Source of the DNA: Saccharopolyspora_C sp047200635
GTDB lineage: Bacteria > Actinomycetota > Actinomycetes > Mycobacteriales > Pseudonocardiaceae
Direction: 5' to 3'
Length of the DNA stretch: 64,000 bases
Assembly: GCF_047200635.1 (NCBI RefSeq)
Contig: NZ_JBJZOI010000027.1
Location: 1-64,000, forward strand
Both the position numbers and the translations under genes were made by a program. Positions 56,383 through 64,000 of this stretch are shown piece after piece (the stretch's first letter is position 1; every line of letters begins with the position of its first letter). The notes beneath the pieces were generated by a model. The model did no database searches. It saw nothing but the letters and a program-made list of their open reading frames with translations, and was not told the DNA's origin.

Positions 56383-57050
56383 GCCCGCTGCCTGCGACGC
56401 ACCATCTCCGCGATCCAGACCGGCGCGTACGGGGACGTGCAGTTCGGCGGCGTCGGGTAGTCCTTGAGCACTTCCAGCCGCTGCCCGATGTCGATCGCCC
56501 GCTCCCGGAGCTCGGGGTGCTCGATCCCGATCCACGCGAGGCAGTGGTTCATCGCCCACTGCAACCGGTCCGGTGCATCCCGCATCCGCTCCTCGATCAC
56601 GTCGAGCAGCCCCGGCAGGTCGAGGCCGTCCGGAGCCTTCGCCACCCGGTCCGCGGTCAGCCGCCACCCGGCGCTGGCCACCACGGGATCCGGGTCGGCG
56701 GACCAGACGAGGCGCAACCGCTCGGCGTGCGGGCTCTTCTTCACCGCGGTGCCCACGAGCCAGTCGTGCACCTTCGGGGTGCGTGCCGCGCGCAGCATCG
56801 CGTCCAGCTCCGCGGGCTCGAACTCCTTGGGGCGGCAGATCAGGATCGCCACCAACCGCGCCGCGGAATCGCCGGTGTCCCACAGCGCGAGCGCGAGCTC
56901 GTGCTGCGTCTTCAGCCGCTTCGCGATCGCGCGCAGCTTCCCGAGGTTCACCCCGTGGTCGTCGCCGTGCCGCTGGTTCACGGCGCGCGCCTTCGGGTCC
57001 TCCAGCTCGGCGAGTTCGGCCATCACCTCGGCCACCGTCGTCCCGGGCAC
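56379..57050 (-). CDS. AlkD-like DNA alkylation repair HEAT-repeat protein
   Basis: The 223-aa all-helical protein matches the AlkD/ALK domain group: VNLGKLRAIAKRLKTQHELALALWDTGDSAARLVAILICRP, followed by HEAT-like helices and AMNHCLAWIGIEHPELRERAIDIGQRLEVL. AlkD proteins excise or bind alkylated bases; the divergent members often lack the key aspartate and have unclear function. GTG 57050 follows GGAGG by 5 nt. It ends in a CTAG shared with the DinB gene stop. The pairing with DinB is suggestive of stress response but not proof. Confidence 0.8.
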   Translation of the reverse strand: MPGTTVAEVMAELAELEDPKARAVNQRHGDDHGVNLGKLRAIAKRLKTQHELALALWDTGDSAARLVAILICRPKEFEPAELDAMLRAARTPKVHDWLVGTAVKKSPHAERLRLVWSADPDPVVASAGWRLTADRVAKAPDGLDLPGLLDVIEERMRDAPDRLQWAMNHCLAWIGIEHPELRERAIDIGQRLEVLKDYPTPPNCTSPYAPVWIAEMVRRRQRA

Positions 57051-57160
57051 TTCGGCCTCCGATCGCGCGAGAGTGGCTGCGTCCGTCGTCGCGACCCTAC
57101 GTCGCCGATCCCTGCCCGAGGGCGCGTCACCAGGTGTGATGTCCCCGATCCGGGGCCGCT

Positions 57161-57166
57161 TAGGCT
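57161..57166 (+). promoter_or_regulatory. Leaderless -10 candidate of the DUF2461 gene
   Basis: TAGGCT ends exactly 6 nt before the ATG of the DUF2461 gene, which has no ribosome-binding site. Confidence 0.43.
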
Positions 57167-57172
57167 GGTTCC

Positions 57173-57850
57173 ATGCGGTTCGAGGGTTTCGGCGACGGCG
57201 CGGTCGAGTTCTACGAGGGCCTGGAGGCCGACAACTCCAAGGCCTACTGGGCCGACCAGCTGACCACGTATCGCGAGCACGTGCGCGCTCCGATGGAGGC
57301 GCTGCTCGCCGAGCTCGAACCCGAGTTCGCCGCCGGGGTCGGCTCGGGCGGCGCGCCCGGCAGGGGAAAGGTGTTCCGGCCGCACCGGGACGTGCGGTTC
57401 AGCGCCGACAAGGCGCCGTACAAGACCCACTGCGGGGCGGTGATCGAGGCCGGGCGCGGCGGTGGCGCCTACTACGTCGAGATCAGCGCCGCGGGAATGC
57501 TCGTCGCGGGCGGCTGCTTCCACGCCGAACCGGACCAGCTGGCCCGGTACCGGGCGGCGGTGGACGAGCCGCTGCACGGCGAGCGGTTGACGGAGATCGT
57601 CGACGCGCTGGGCCCGCGCTGGGAGCTCGCCGGCGACGTCCTCGCCACCCGGCCCCGCGGCGTGCCCGCCGACCACCCGCGCCTGGAGCTGCTGCGGCAC
57701 CGCACCCTCCACGCGGTGCGGCGCTGGGAGCCGGACGACTTGCTGCACGAGCGGGGTTGCCTCGCCCGGGTGCGCAGGGGCTGGCGTGAGCTGCGCGAGC
57801 TCAACCGGTGGTGCGCCGACCACGTGGGACCGAGCGAACGGCGGCGATGA
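57173..57850 (+). CDS. DUF2461 domain protein
   Basis: The 225-aa product has the DUF2461 pattern: GFGDGAVEFYEGLEADNSKAYWADQ at the start, KVFRPHRDVRFSADKAPYKTHCGAVI in the middle and YYVEISAAGMLVAGG. The family (TIGR02453) is widespread and has no established function. The last 50 nt overlap the convergent VanZ gene, an unusual length for a 3' overlap. Its transcript is probably leaderless (TAGGCT 6 nt upstream). No operon partner is evident. Confidence 0.85.
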   Translation: MRFEGFGDGAVEFYEGLEADNSKAYWADQLTTYREHVRAPMEALLAELEPEFAAGVGSGGAPGRGKVFRPHRDVRFSADKAPYKTHCGAVIEAGRGGGAYYVEISAAGMLVAGGCFHAEPDQLARYRAAVDEPLHGERLTEIVDALGPRWELAGDVLATRPRGVPADHPRLELLRHRTLHAVRRWEPDDLLHERGCLARVRRGWRELRELNRWCADHVGPSERRR

Positions 57851-58214
57851 TCAGCAGACCGGCCACCGCGCCGAGCACGTCGACGAGCCCGTCCGCCAGG
57901 TCGCCGCTGCGTCCGAGCGGCAGCACCGCCTGCAGGGTCTCGGACAGCGCCGCGTAGCCGATCAGCCCGGCGGCCAGCGGCAGCGGACGGACCCGGGCCG
58001 CCCGGCCCGTGCACGCCAAGGCGAGGAACAGCGCGAAGTGCACCACCTTGTCGGTGCCCGGCGGCGCCGAGGGCACCCCCGAGGCGGGGGTGAACAAGAT
58101 GATCAGACTGATCGCGACGGTCGCTCCGAAGAGCAGCTGAGCGGGCCGTGGCCTGGAATGATTCAGCACCGCAAGATCCCGATCGGTTCGATTCCCGGTG
58201 GCTGCGTATTCCAC
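57801..58214 (-). CDS. VanZ family membrane protein
   Basis: The 137-aa protein has four hydrophobic helices (about 27-45, 60-78, 84-98, 110-128) and the VanZ-like patterns PPGTDKVVHFALFLALA and LSETLQAVLPLGRSGDLADGLVDVLGAVAG. VanZ homologues affect glycopeptide tolerance in some firmicutes; in actinobacteria the role is unknown. GTG 58214 is used; a GTG 14 codons later is an equally good start and would omit a non-hydrophobic tail. It overlaps the DUF2461 gene by 50 nt and is divergent from pyk. Confidence 0.8.
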   Translation of the reverse strand: MEYAATGNRTDRDLAVLNHSRPRPAQLLFGATVAISLIILFTPASGVPSAPPGTDKVVHFALFLALACTGRAARVRPLPLAAGLIGYAALSETLQAVLPLGRSGDLADGLVDVLGAVAGLLIIAAVRSVPRGRRTTG

Positions 58215-58236
58215 GCTCGGCCGGAGAGACTAGGCT
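58209..58236 (+). promoter_or_regulatory. Candidate pyk promoter
   Basis: TTCCAC (58209-58214), a 16-nt spacer and TAGGCT (58231-58236) lie directly before pyk. The -10 ends 8 nt before the GTG, so the start site would be at or next to the start codon. Confidence 0.45.
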
Positions 58237-58244
58237 GACCCAAC

Positions 58245-59666
58245 GTGAGTCGACGAGCCAAGATCGTTTGTACCATGGGCCCCGCCACCGCTTCATCGGA
58301 GAAGGTGGCCGAGCTCGTCAGCAGCGGAATGGACGTCGCCAGGTTGAACTTCAGCCACGGCAGCCACGGCGACCACCAGCAGGTGTACGACCTGGTTCGG
58401 GCCGCCGCCAAGGAGAGCGGCCGCGCCGTGGGCATCCTCGCCGACCTGCAAGGGCCGAAGATCCGCCTCGGCAAGTTCGCGGACGGTCCGGTCGAGTGGA
58501 ACACCGGCGACGTCGTGCGAATCACGATCGACGACGTGCAAGGCACCCGCGATCGCGTTTCCACCACTTACAAGGGGTTGGCCGCCGACGCCAAGGTCGG
58601 CGACCGCGTCCTGGTCGACGACGGCAAGGTCGGCCTGACCGTCTCCGCCGTCGAGGGCAACGACGTCGTCCTGGACGTCGTCGAGGGCGGCCCGGTGTCC
58701 GACAACAAGGGCCTGTCCATGCCCGGCATGGACGTCTCGGTGCCCGCCATGTCCGACAAGGACGTTCAGGACCTGGAGTTCGCGCTGCAGCTCGGCGTGG
58801 ACTTCATCGCGCTGTCGTTCGTGCGCAGCCCCGCCGACATCGACCTCGTCCACCAGGTGATGGACCGCGTCGGCCGCCGTCTTCCGGTGATCGCGAAGCT
58901 GGAGAAGCCGGAGGCCGTGGACAACCTGGAGGCCATCGTCCTGGCCTTCGACGGTGTCATGGTCGCCCGCGGTGACCTGGGCGTGGAGCTCCCCCTCGAG
59001 CACGTGCCGTTGGTGCAGAAGAAGGCGATCCGGATCGCCCGGGAGAACGCGAAACCGGTCATCGTCGCGACCCAGATGCTCGACTCGATGATCCACAACT
59101 CGCGTCCGACCCGGGCCGAGACCTCCGACGTCGCCAACGCCGTGCTGGACGGGACCGACGCGGTGATGCTCTCCGGTGAGACCAGCGTCGGCGACTACCC
59201 CATCGAGACCGTGCAGACCATGGCCCGGATCGTCGAAGCGGTCGAGGCCGGTTCGCCGACCCCGCCGCCGCTGAGCCACGTGCCGCGCACCAAGCGGGGC
59301 GTCATCTCCTACGCGGCGCGCGACATCGGGGAGCGGCTCAGCGCCAAGGCGCTGGTGGCGTTCAGCCAGTCCGGCGACACCGTGCGCAGGCTCGCCCGGT
59401 TGCACACCCGGCTGCCGCTGCTCGCGTTCACGCCGGAGGAATCCGTCCGCAGTCAGCTCTCTCTCACTTGGGGGACGGAGACGTTCCTCGTGCCTAAGGT
59501 GGACACGACCGACCAGATGGTCCGGCAGGTGGACCAGGCGATGTTGTCGCTCGGGCGGTCGCAGCGCGGGGACATGGTCGTCGTGGTGGCGGGGTCGCCG
59601 CCGGGGACCGTGGGATCCACGAACCTGATCCGGGTGCACCGCCTCGGCGAAGAAGACCACGTCTGA
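58245..59666 (+). CDS. pyk: Pyruvate kinase
   Basis: Pyruvate kinase converts PEP and ADP to pyruvate and ATP, the last step of glycolysis. The 473-aa protein has AKIVCTMGPAT at the start, ARLNFSHG, the metal and phosphate residues in LADLQGPKIRLG, the catalytic lysine in VIAKLEKPEAVDNL and GVMVARGDLGVELP, plus TQMLDSMIHNSRPTRAE. The C-terminal allosteric domain is complete. The GTG has no close ribosome site (GGAGAG is 17 nt away). pyk-tesB is the mycobacterial order. Confidence 0.95.
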   Translation: MSRRAKIVCTMGPATASSEKVAELVSSGMDVARLNFSHGSHGDHQQVYDLVRAAAKESGRAVGILADLQGPKIRLGKFADGPVEWNTGDVVRITIDDVQGTRDRVSTTYKGLAADAKVGDRVLVDDGKVGLTVSAVEGNDVVLDVVEGGPVSDNKGLSMPGMDVSVPAMSDKDVQDLEFALQLGVDFIALSFVRSPADIDLVHQVMDRVGRRLPVIAKLEKPEAVDNLEAIVLAFDGVMVARGDLGVELPLEHVPLVQKKAIRIARENAKPVIVATQMLDSMIHNSRPTRAETSDVANAVLDGTDAVMLSGETSVGDYPIETVQTMARIVEAVEAGSPTPPPLSHVPRTKRGVISYAARDIGERLSAKALVAFSQSGDTVRRLARLHTRLPLLAFTPEESVRSQLSLTWGTETFLVPKVDTTDQMVRQVDQAMLSLGRSQRGDMVVVVAGSPPGTVGSTNLIRVHRLGEEDHV

Positions 59667-59760
59667 TCCGAGCTCGGTCCCGCGACGTCGAACGGCCGCG
59701 GGCGGGAACCAGCGGCGCTTCCCGTCCCGCGCACCCCTCGATCTCGCATGAGGAGCAGAA

Positions 59761-60699
59761 GTGACCGAAGCGGCACGGGCCGCGGCCGCCGATCCGGCTG
59801 GCCAGCACATCGACAGCTCGGTTCCGGTGGACGTCAACGGCGTGCCGCACGGGCAGCCGGTGCTGGACCGGTTGATCGCGCTGCTGGACCTGGAGCGGAT
59901 CGAGGAGAACATCTTCCGCGGGGTCAGCCCCGCCGAGTCACCGGTGCGGGTCTTCGGCGGCCAGGTCGCCGGGCAGGCGCTCGTCGCCGCCGGGCGCACG
60001 GTGCCGGAGGACCGGCCGGTGCACTCGCTGCACGCCTACTTCATCCGACCCGGTGATCCCAGCGTCCCGATCGTCTACGAGGTGGACCGCACCCGGGACG
60101 GCCGGTCGTTCACGACCCGCCGGGTGGTTGCGGTGCAGCGCGGCAAGCCGATCTTCTCGTTGTCGGCCTCCTTCCAGCTGGTGGAGGAGGGCATCGACCA
60201 CGCCGAGCCGATGCCGGACGTCCCGGACCCGGAGTCCTTGCCGACCTACGGCGAGCAGGTGGGCGGCCTGCTGGCGGAACTGGGCGGGCAGGCCTATCAG
60301 CCCCGGCCGATCGACGTCCGCTACGTGACCCCTCCACCGTGGGTCAAGTCCGAGGACCGGGCGGCGCGCAGCCAGGTGTGGATGCGCGCGGACGGCACCT
60401 TGCCCGACGACGAGCTGCTGCACGTGTGCATGGCCGCGTTCGCCTCCGACCTGACCTTGCTGGATTCGGTGCTGGTGCGCCACGGCGTCTACTGGATGAT
60501 GGACAAGGTCTCCGGCGCCAGCCTGGACCACGCGATGTGGTTCCACCGCCCGTTCCGCGCCGACGAGTGGTTGCTCTACGACTGCGCCTCGCCGAGCGCT
60601 TCGGGTGCGCGCGGCCTGGCGACCGGCCGGTTCTTCGCCCAGGACGGCACCCTGGTGGCCACTGTCGTTCAGGAAGGCCTGCTCCGGGTCTTGGACTGA
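59761..60699 (+). CDS. tesB: Acyl-CoA thioesterase II
   Basis: TesB hydrolyses medium- and long-chain acyl-CoA. The 312-aa protein has two fused hot-dog domains. The family residues are visible: RVFGGQVAGQALVAAGRTV and HSLHAYFIRPGD in the first, and ASDLTLLDSVL, SLDHAMWFHRPFRADEWLLYD and VATVVQEGL (Gln) in the second, which includes the Asp-Thr-Gln catalytic set. GTG 59761 has GAGGAG about 6 nt upstream. It follows pyk by 94 nt and ends in a very strong terminator. Confidence 0.93.
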   Translation: MTEAARAAAADPAGQHIDSSVPVDVNGVPHGQPVLDRLIALLDLERIEENIFRGVSPAESPVRVFGGQVAGQALVAAGRTVPEDRPVHSLHAYFIRPGDPSVPIVYEVDRTRDGRSFTTRRVVAVQRGKPIFSLSASFQLVEEGIDHAEPMPDVPDPESLPTYGEQVGGLLAELGGQAYQPRPIDVRYVTPPPWVKSEDRAARSQVWMRADGTLPDDELLHVCMAAFASDLTLLDSVLVRHGVYWMMDKVSGASLDHAMWFHRPFRADEWLLYDCASPSASGARGLATGRFFAQDGTLVATVVQEGLLRVLD

Positions 60700-60709
60700 C
60701 CGGCGTCCG

Positions 60710-60758
60710 CTCGTGAAAGGGGGCCTCCCGCTTGGCGCGGGAGGCCCCCTTTCACGAG
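60710..60758. terminator. Perfect 22-bp hairpin terminator after tesB
   Basis: Arms 60710-60731 and 60737-60758 pair perfectly over 22 bp around a 5-nt loop (TTGGC). The inner part is a run of GGGGGCCTCCCGC and its complement. It lies between convergent tesB and the SDR gene, so it can stop transcription from both sides. Confidence 0.9.
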
Positions 60759-60841
60759 TGGTCAGGTGGCGCGCAGCTCGACGCGGCCCCGCCGTGTCGG
60801 CCGGGAGCGGTGGTGAACACCCGTCACGTGCTGTGCCGCGC

Positions 60842-61504
60842 TCATGCTCCGGCCGGGGCGGCCAGCGCGTCGGCGATCGGGGTGTCGCCGCTGGTCAGGT
60901 CGAACGCCCGGTCCAAGCTGGACGGCTCGTCGAGGGCCGCCGCGGCGACGGCCGCGACGTCCGCGCGGGGAACGGTGCGCGGTGTCCCCGGTGCGATGTC
61001 GAGCCGGTTCGCGAGCCGGACCAGCCCGGTCCCGGGGTCGTCGGTGAGGCCACCGGGGCGCAGGATCGTCCATCCCATCCCGGACTCGACGAGCGCCTGA
61101 TCGGAGATCTGCTTCGCCCGCAGCACCCGGTGCAGGAATTCGGGGCCCTCGTCCGGGCGGTCCGCGAACAGCGAGGACACCTGGACGAACCGGGTGATGC
61201 CGGCCTTCTGCGCCGCCCGCACGGCGTTGATGGCGCCGTCCCGGTCCACGGCCTCGGCGAGTCCCGGCTGCGGGTCGCTGGCGGCCGCCGCGTTGATCAC
61301 GACGTCCGATCCGGCGAGTGCCTCGGCCAGCTCCTCGGTCTCCGCGCGCAGGTCGGCGAGCACCGCGTCGGCACCCCGCGCCCGCACCTCCTCCAGCGCG
61401 GCCGGGCGGCGCACCGCGCCGCGCACGGTCGCGCCTCGCCCGAGCAGTTCACCCACGATCAGCGCACCGGTCTTCCCGGTGGCACCGAGCACGGTCACCA
61501 GCAT
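60842..61504 (-). CDS. Atypical SDR / NAD(P)-binding NmrA-like protein
   Basis: The 220-aa protein starts with the NAD(P) loop VTVLGATGKTGALIVGELLGRGATVRGAVRRP and has VVINAAAASDPQPG, FVQVSSLFADRPD and GMGWTILRPGGLTDDPGTG, typical of the atypical short-chain dehydrogenase/NmrA group. It lacks a clear YxxxK catalytic pair, so it may be a redox sensor or a reductase. ATG 61504 has GAAGGAG 9 nt upstream; an ATG two codons earlier is too close. It follows a flavin monooxygenase after 124 nt, so the two may form one operon. Confidence 0.82.
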   Translation of the reverse strand: MLVTVLGATGKTGALIVGELLGRGATVRGAVRRPAALEEVRARGADAVLADLRAETEELAEALAGSDVVINAAAASDPQPGLAEAVDRDGAINAVRAAQKAGITRFVQVSSLFADRPDEGPEFLHRVLRAKQISDQALVESGMGWTILRPGGLTDDPGTGLVRLANRLDIAPGTPRTVPRADVAAVAAAALDEPSSLDRAFDLTSGDTPIADALAAPAGA

Positions 61505-61628
61505 CGTCATCGGCTCCTTCACTGCTTGGTTGCGAAATGGAGAGGGGCGGTACCGCCCGCGTCCCGGCGGTGGCGGGCCGCTGGTCCTGCCGACCGGCCC
61601 CCGCGCGGGACGTCGAGGTCGCGGGGGC

Positions 61629-62897
61629 TCAGGTCGTCCCACCGGGCGAGTGATCTGCTGCCGGGTCCAGCAGCGCGAGGTCGAGCCGGGGCGGCACGGG
61701 TCCGTAGGCGTTGGAGCGGGCGGCCCGGCGGCGCACCGCGGGGATCCGCAGCGCGGTCCGCAGCAGCAGGCCGGGGCGGAAGTCGCCGCCTTCGGCGATG
61801 ACCCCGGCTACCCGGTGCTCGGTCCGGACCTGGGCCTGCTGCACCTGTTCGATCGCGGGCTCGCGGCGGCGTTGGACCTCGGCCAGCGCGGTCTCGTCCG
61901 GAGCGCGGTCCTCGCGGAGCACCGGGATGAGGACGTTCGCGGCGGTGACCGCGTCCTGGATCGCCATCAGGATCCCGTTGCCGCCCACCGGTGAGATCAC
62001 GTGCGCGGCGTCGCCGAGCAGCAGCAGCCCTGGCCGGTGCCACCGCTGCACGCGGGAGATCTCCACGGACAGCAGTGTGATCTGGTCGAAGTCCGCGAGA
62101 TCCTCGACCCGGTCCGCCAACCACGGCACCCGCGCGGTGAGGAAGTCGCGGATCGGTCCCACTCCGGCCCGCTTCGCGTCCGGGTAGCCGCCCTTCGGCA
62201 CCGTGTAGCCGACCTGCCAGCTGTCGTCCTGGCCCAGGGTGGAGACGTAGTGGCCCGGACCGAAGTAGAGGTCGGCGTCGGCGGTGGGCGGGTCTCCGGC
62301 GCGGCGCGGGAGCCGGAACCAGAGGATGTCCGAGCTGGCTCCCAGCGAGCGGGCGGGCAGATCGGCGAGTCGGCGCATCCGGGAGAAGCGGCCGTCCGCG
62401 CCGATCACCAGGTCCGCGTCGAGCCGGTGCTCGCCCGTCTCGTCCCGGTAGCGCACCCCCTGGATCCGGCCGTCCTCCTCGACCAGTCCGGTCACCTTCG
62501 AGCCCAGCAGCAGCCGGAACCCGGGGAAGACCGTCGCCTGGTCCGCGAGGAAGTCCAGGAATCGCCACTGCGGCATCAGCGCGACGTAGGGGAACGGGCC
62601 GGGGAGCCGGCCGTAGTCGGCGGTCGTGACGGTCCCCGCGCTGGTGTGGAAGCGGAACCGGGTGGCCCGGCTGTGCTCGAGGCGCAGCAGCGGTTCGGCC
62701 AGTCCGAGCAGGTCCAGCAGCTCCAGCGTGTAGGGGTGCAGCGAGTCGCCGCGGAAGTCGCGGCGGAAGTCCGGCCGGGACTCCAGCAGCGTGACCCGCA
62801 GTCCCGCGCGTGCCATCAAGTAGGCGAGCAGCACCCCGCCTGGTCCGCCGCCTGCGATCGCGCAGTGCGGCCGGTTCGGTCCCGCCACGGTGCCCAC
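61629..62897 (-). CDS. FAD-dependent aromatic-ring-type monooxygenase
   Basis: The 422-aa protein is a PHBH-fold flavin monooxygenase: the FAD loop HCAIAGGGPGGVLLAYLMARAGLRVTLLES near the N-terminus, DLVIGADGRFSRMRRL (the DG motif) and LLLLGDAAHVISPVGGNGILMAIQDAV (the GD motif). Such enzymes hydroxylate or oxidise aromatic compounds, including antibiotics; the substrate is unknown. I chose GTG 62897 because GAGGAG lies 5 nt upstream and the fold starts right after it. It is divergent from a MarR regulator, with a TTGACA promoter overlapped by a small palindrome. Confidence 0.9.
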   Translation of the reverse strand: MGTVAGPNRPHCAIAGGGPGGVLLAYLMARAGLRVTLLESRPDFRRDFRGDSLHPYTLELLDLLGLAEPLLRLEHSRATRFRFHTSAGTVTTADYGRLPGPFPYVALMPQWRFLDFLADQATVFPGFRLLLGSKVTGLVEEDGRIQGVRYRDETGEHRLDADLVIGADGRFSRMRRLADLPARSLGASSDILWFRLPRRAGDPPTADADLYFGPGHYVSTLGQDDSWQVGYTVPKGGYPDAKRAGVGPIRDFLTARVPWLADRVEDLADFDQITLLSVEISRVQRWHRPGLLLLGDAAHVISPVGGNGILMAIQDAVTAANVLIPVLREDRAPDETALAEVQRRREPAIEQVQQAQVRTEHRVAGVIAEGGDFRPGLLLRTALRIPAVRRRAARSNAYGPVPPRLDLALLDPAADHSPGGTT

Positions 62898-62994
62898 CTG
62901 CTCTCCTCGGTCGTCGCCCGGCATCGGGGGACGATGTCGAGTCTCGGGCGGCGGGGCCGTGCGCGGCCGGGTGGCCAGCAGTCCGCCGGAATTC

Positions 62995-63023
62995 AAGGTA
63001 ATGACGATCGTGGAGTGTGTCAA
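62995..63023 (-). promoter_or_regulatory. Promoter of the monooxygenase-SDR pair
   Basis: On the minus strand, TTGACA (63018-63023), a 17-nt spacer and TACCTT (62995-63000) form a near-consensus sigma-70 promoter. Transcription would start near 62988, giving a leader of about 90 nt. Confidence 0.75.
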
Positions 63024-63030
63024 CTATTGA
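63020..63030. promoter_or_regulatory. MarR-type operator over the monooxygenase -35
   Basis: TCAA-N3-TTGA (63020-63030) is a short palindrome that overlaps the -35 box of the monooxygenase promoter. A MarR dimer bound here would block the polymerase; the divergent marR gene is the candidate repressor. Confidence 0.45.
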
Positions 63031-63087
63031 GAGAGTGGCCGGTTGTTATGCTCTCCATCCGGAGCGGAACAGGCGCGGAGGAGTCCG

Positions 63088-63624
63088 GTGACCGGATCGA
63101 TCGAGCAGCAGGTCCTGGAGCTGCTGCACCAGCAGGGAGTCGAGGGCGAGCGGATCTCCCAGGCGTTCGCCGCCCGCAACGGGCTGCACCCGACGGACAT
63201 GCGCGCGCTCGTGCTGATCATGGAAGCGGAGCGCCGGGGGATCCCCGCGACACCGCGGGCGTTGCGTCAGGACCTGGTGCTGACCTCCGGCGCCGTCACC
63301 GCGATCGTCGACCGGCTGGAGGCCAAGCAGCACGTGCGCCGCAGCCGGGAGAGCGCCGACCGCAGGCAGGTGCGGCTGCGCCCGACGGACTCCGCGCAGG
63401 TGGTGGCCGGGGAGTACTTCGGCGCGCTGGCCGAGCGGGGGCGTGCGGTGCTCGCCGGTTTCGACCGGGCCGAGCTCGACGTGATCCACCGCTTCCTGCA
63501 CGGGATGCGCGACGCCATGCGCGGCTTCAGCTCCGACGACGCCGCCCGCGGGGAAGCGGGTCCGACCGCCGCCGCGGCGGAGCCGACCGGAAGGGGCGAG
63601 CCGCTTCCGCCGTCCGGGCGTTGA
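63088..63624 (+). CDS. MarR family transcriptional regulator
   Basis: The 178-aa protein has a MarR winged helix (about 30-115; TDMRALVLIMEAERRGIPATPRALRQDLVLTSGAVTAIVDRLEAKQHVRRSRESADRRQVRLRPT) and a flanking dimer helix. The C-terminal tail (about 150-178) is disordered and Ala/Gly-rich. GTG 63088 has GGAGG 6 nt upstream; an earlier ATG is possible but lacks a site. It is divergent from the monooxygenase and SDR genes and probably represses them in response to an aromatic or phenolic ligand. Confidence 0.88.
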   Translation: MTGSIEQQVLELLHQQGVEGERISQAFAARNGLHPTDMRALVLIMEAERRGIPATPRALRQDLVLTSGAVTAIVDRLEAKQHVRRSRESADRRQVRLRPTDSAQVVAGEYFGALAERGRAVLAGFDRAELDVIHRFLHGMRDAMRGFSSDDAARGEAGPTAAAAEPTGRGEPLPPSGR

Positions 63625-63709
63625 CCGGCCACGGACGGTTGTTTAGGTTCCCCCTGGGCACGGGCGTGCTCGACGCCCGGAAGTCTCCTTCCCGCCACGA
63701 GGGGGCGCG

Positions 63710-64000
63710 ATGCGTCGCTGGGTTCCGGTCCTGGTCCTGATCCTCCTCGGCGTCGTCGCGGCACCGGTGGCCTCCGCGCCGGTCGTCGCGGCACCGACCC
63801 GGGCCGACGCGCTGCGGGCCGACCTGGACGAGATCCTCGCCGATCCGCGCCTGGCCGGATCGCACGCCGGGGTCGTCGTGCGCGACCCGGACAGCGGCGA
63901 GGTGCTCTACAGCAGGCGGCCGGCGCAGCGGGCGACTCCCGCCTCCACCGCGAAGTTGCTCACCGCCGCCGCGGCGCTGGCGGAGCTCGGTCCCGAGCAC
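63710..64000 (+). CDS. D-alanyl-D-alanine carboxypeptidase (PBP4/S13 type), 5' part only
   Basis: The frame runs off the end of the window, leaving 97 residues. It starts with a signal peptide (MRRWVPVLVLILLGVVAAPVASA) and continues ADALRADLDEILADPRLAGSHAGVVVRDPDSGEVLYSRRPAQRATPASTAKLLTAAAAL. STAK is the SxxK nucleophile motif, and the distance from the signal peptide fits the DacB/PBP4 class, which trims peptidoglycan. ATG 63710 is the first start after the MarR gene. The SxN and KTG motifs lie beyond the window. Confidence 0.85.
   Translation, partial: MRRWVPVLVLILLGVVAAPVASAPVVAAPTRADALRADLDEILADPRLAGSHAGVVVRDPDSGEVLYSRRPAQRATPASTAKLLTAAAALAELGPEH

Overview
The window is GC-rich actinobacterial chromosome, most likely from a Pseudonocardiales genus such as Saccharopolyspora (the genus is inferred). 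The reasons are an arabinogalactan priming enzyme (AftA), the bifunctional HisA/TrpF enzyme PriA, GTG/TTG starts, dense 4-bp overlaps and many start codons with a -10-like hexamer directly in front of them. The gene order nrtR | nadABC ... hisDCB ... hisH-priA-hisF-hisI ... trpE-TM-trpC-trpB-trpA-lgt ... pyk-tesB is the same backbone I know from Mycobacterium tuberculosis (Rv1593c to Rv1618). Accessory blocks are inserted at several joints of that backbone.

1-5.3 kb: aftA, a DUF2567-type membrane protein, a proline-rich membrane-anchored protein, a Lon-substrate-binding-domain protein and the Nudix-like NAD regulator nrtR. 5.3-8.9 kb: nadABC, translationally coupled, behind a promoter with a perfect palindrome. 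8.9-12.5 kb: a nitrilase-superfamily amidase, a GntR regulator, an MHS-type transporter and a DUF2848 protein. Two operator-like repeats with the same geometry tie these four into a likely undescribed catabolic regulon. 12.6-16.6 kb: a mini membrane protein, a DUF222-HNH endonuclease behind an SOS-box-like site, a DUF574 methyltransferase whose start may be ATC, and a secreted M14 carboxypeptidase.

16.8-29.9 kb: the histidine genes, split after hisB by a 7-kb block holding a secreted esterase, a C4-dicarboxylate transporter with its two-component system, soxR and a two-subunit transketolase. 30-37.3 kb: TetR regulator, trpE, Trp-operon membrane protein, a 30-codon ORF coupled to trpC, then trpBA and lgt. 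trpF and trpD are absent here, which fits PriA covering the TrpF step.

37.3-58.2 kb (accessory): a BtuCDF-type ABC importer, glutamate synthase gltBD behind a long leader, a YdcF protein, a HelD/HelR-type RNA polymerase ATPase, a gluconate permease with its GntR regulator and a long inverted repeat, a wall-lytic transglycosylase, an ATPase-LuxR regulator, DinB, an AlkD-like protein, DUF2461 and VanZ. 58.2-64 kb: pyk, tesB with a perfect 22-bp terminator, an SDR and a flavin monooxygenase divergent from a MarR regulator, and the start of a PBP4-type DD-carboxypeptidase cut by the window end.

I saw no tRNA, rRNA, CRISPR array, insertion sequence or prophage. Very long frames antisense to real genes are GC-driven shadows and are left out.
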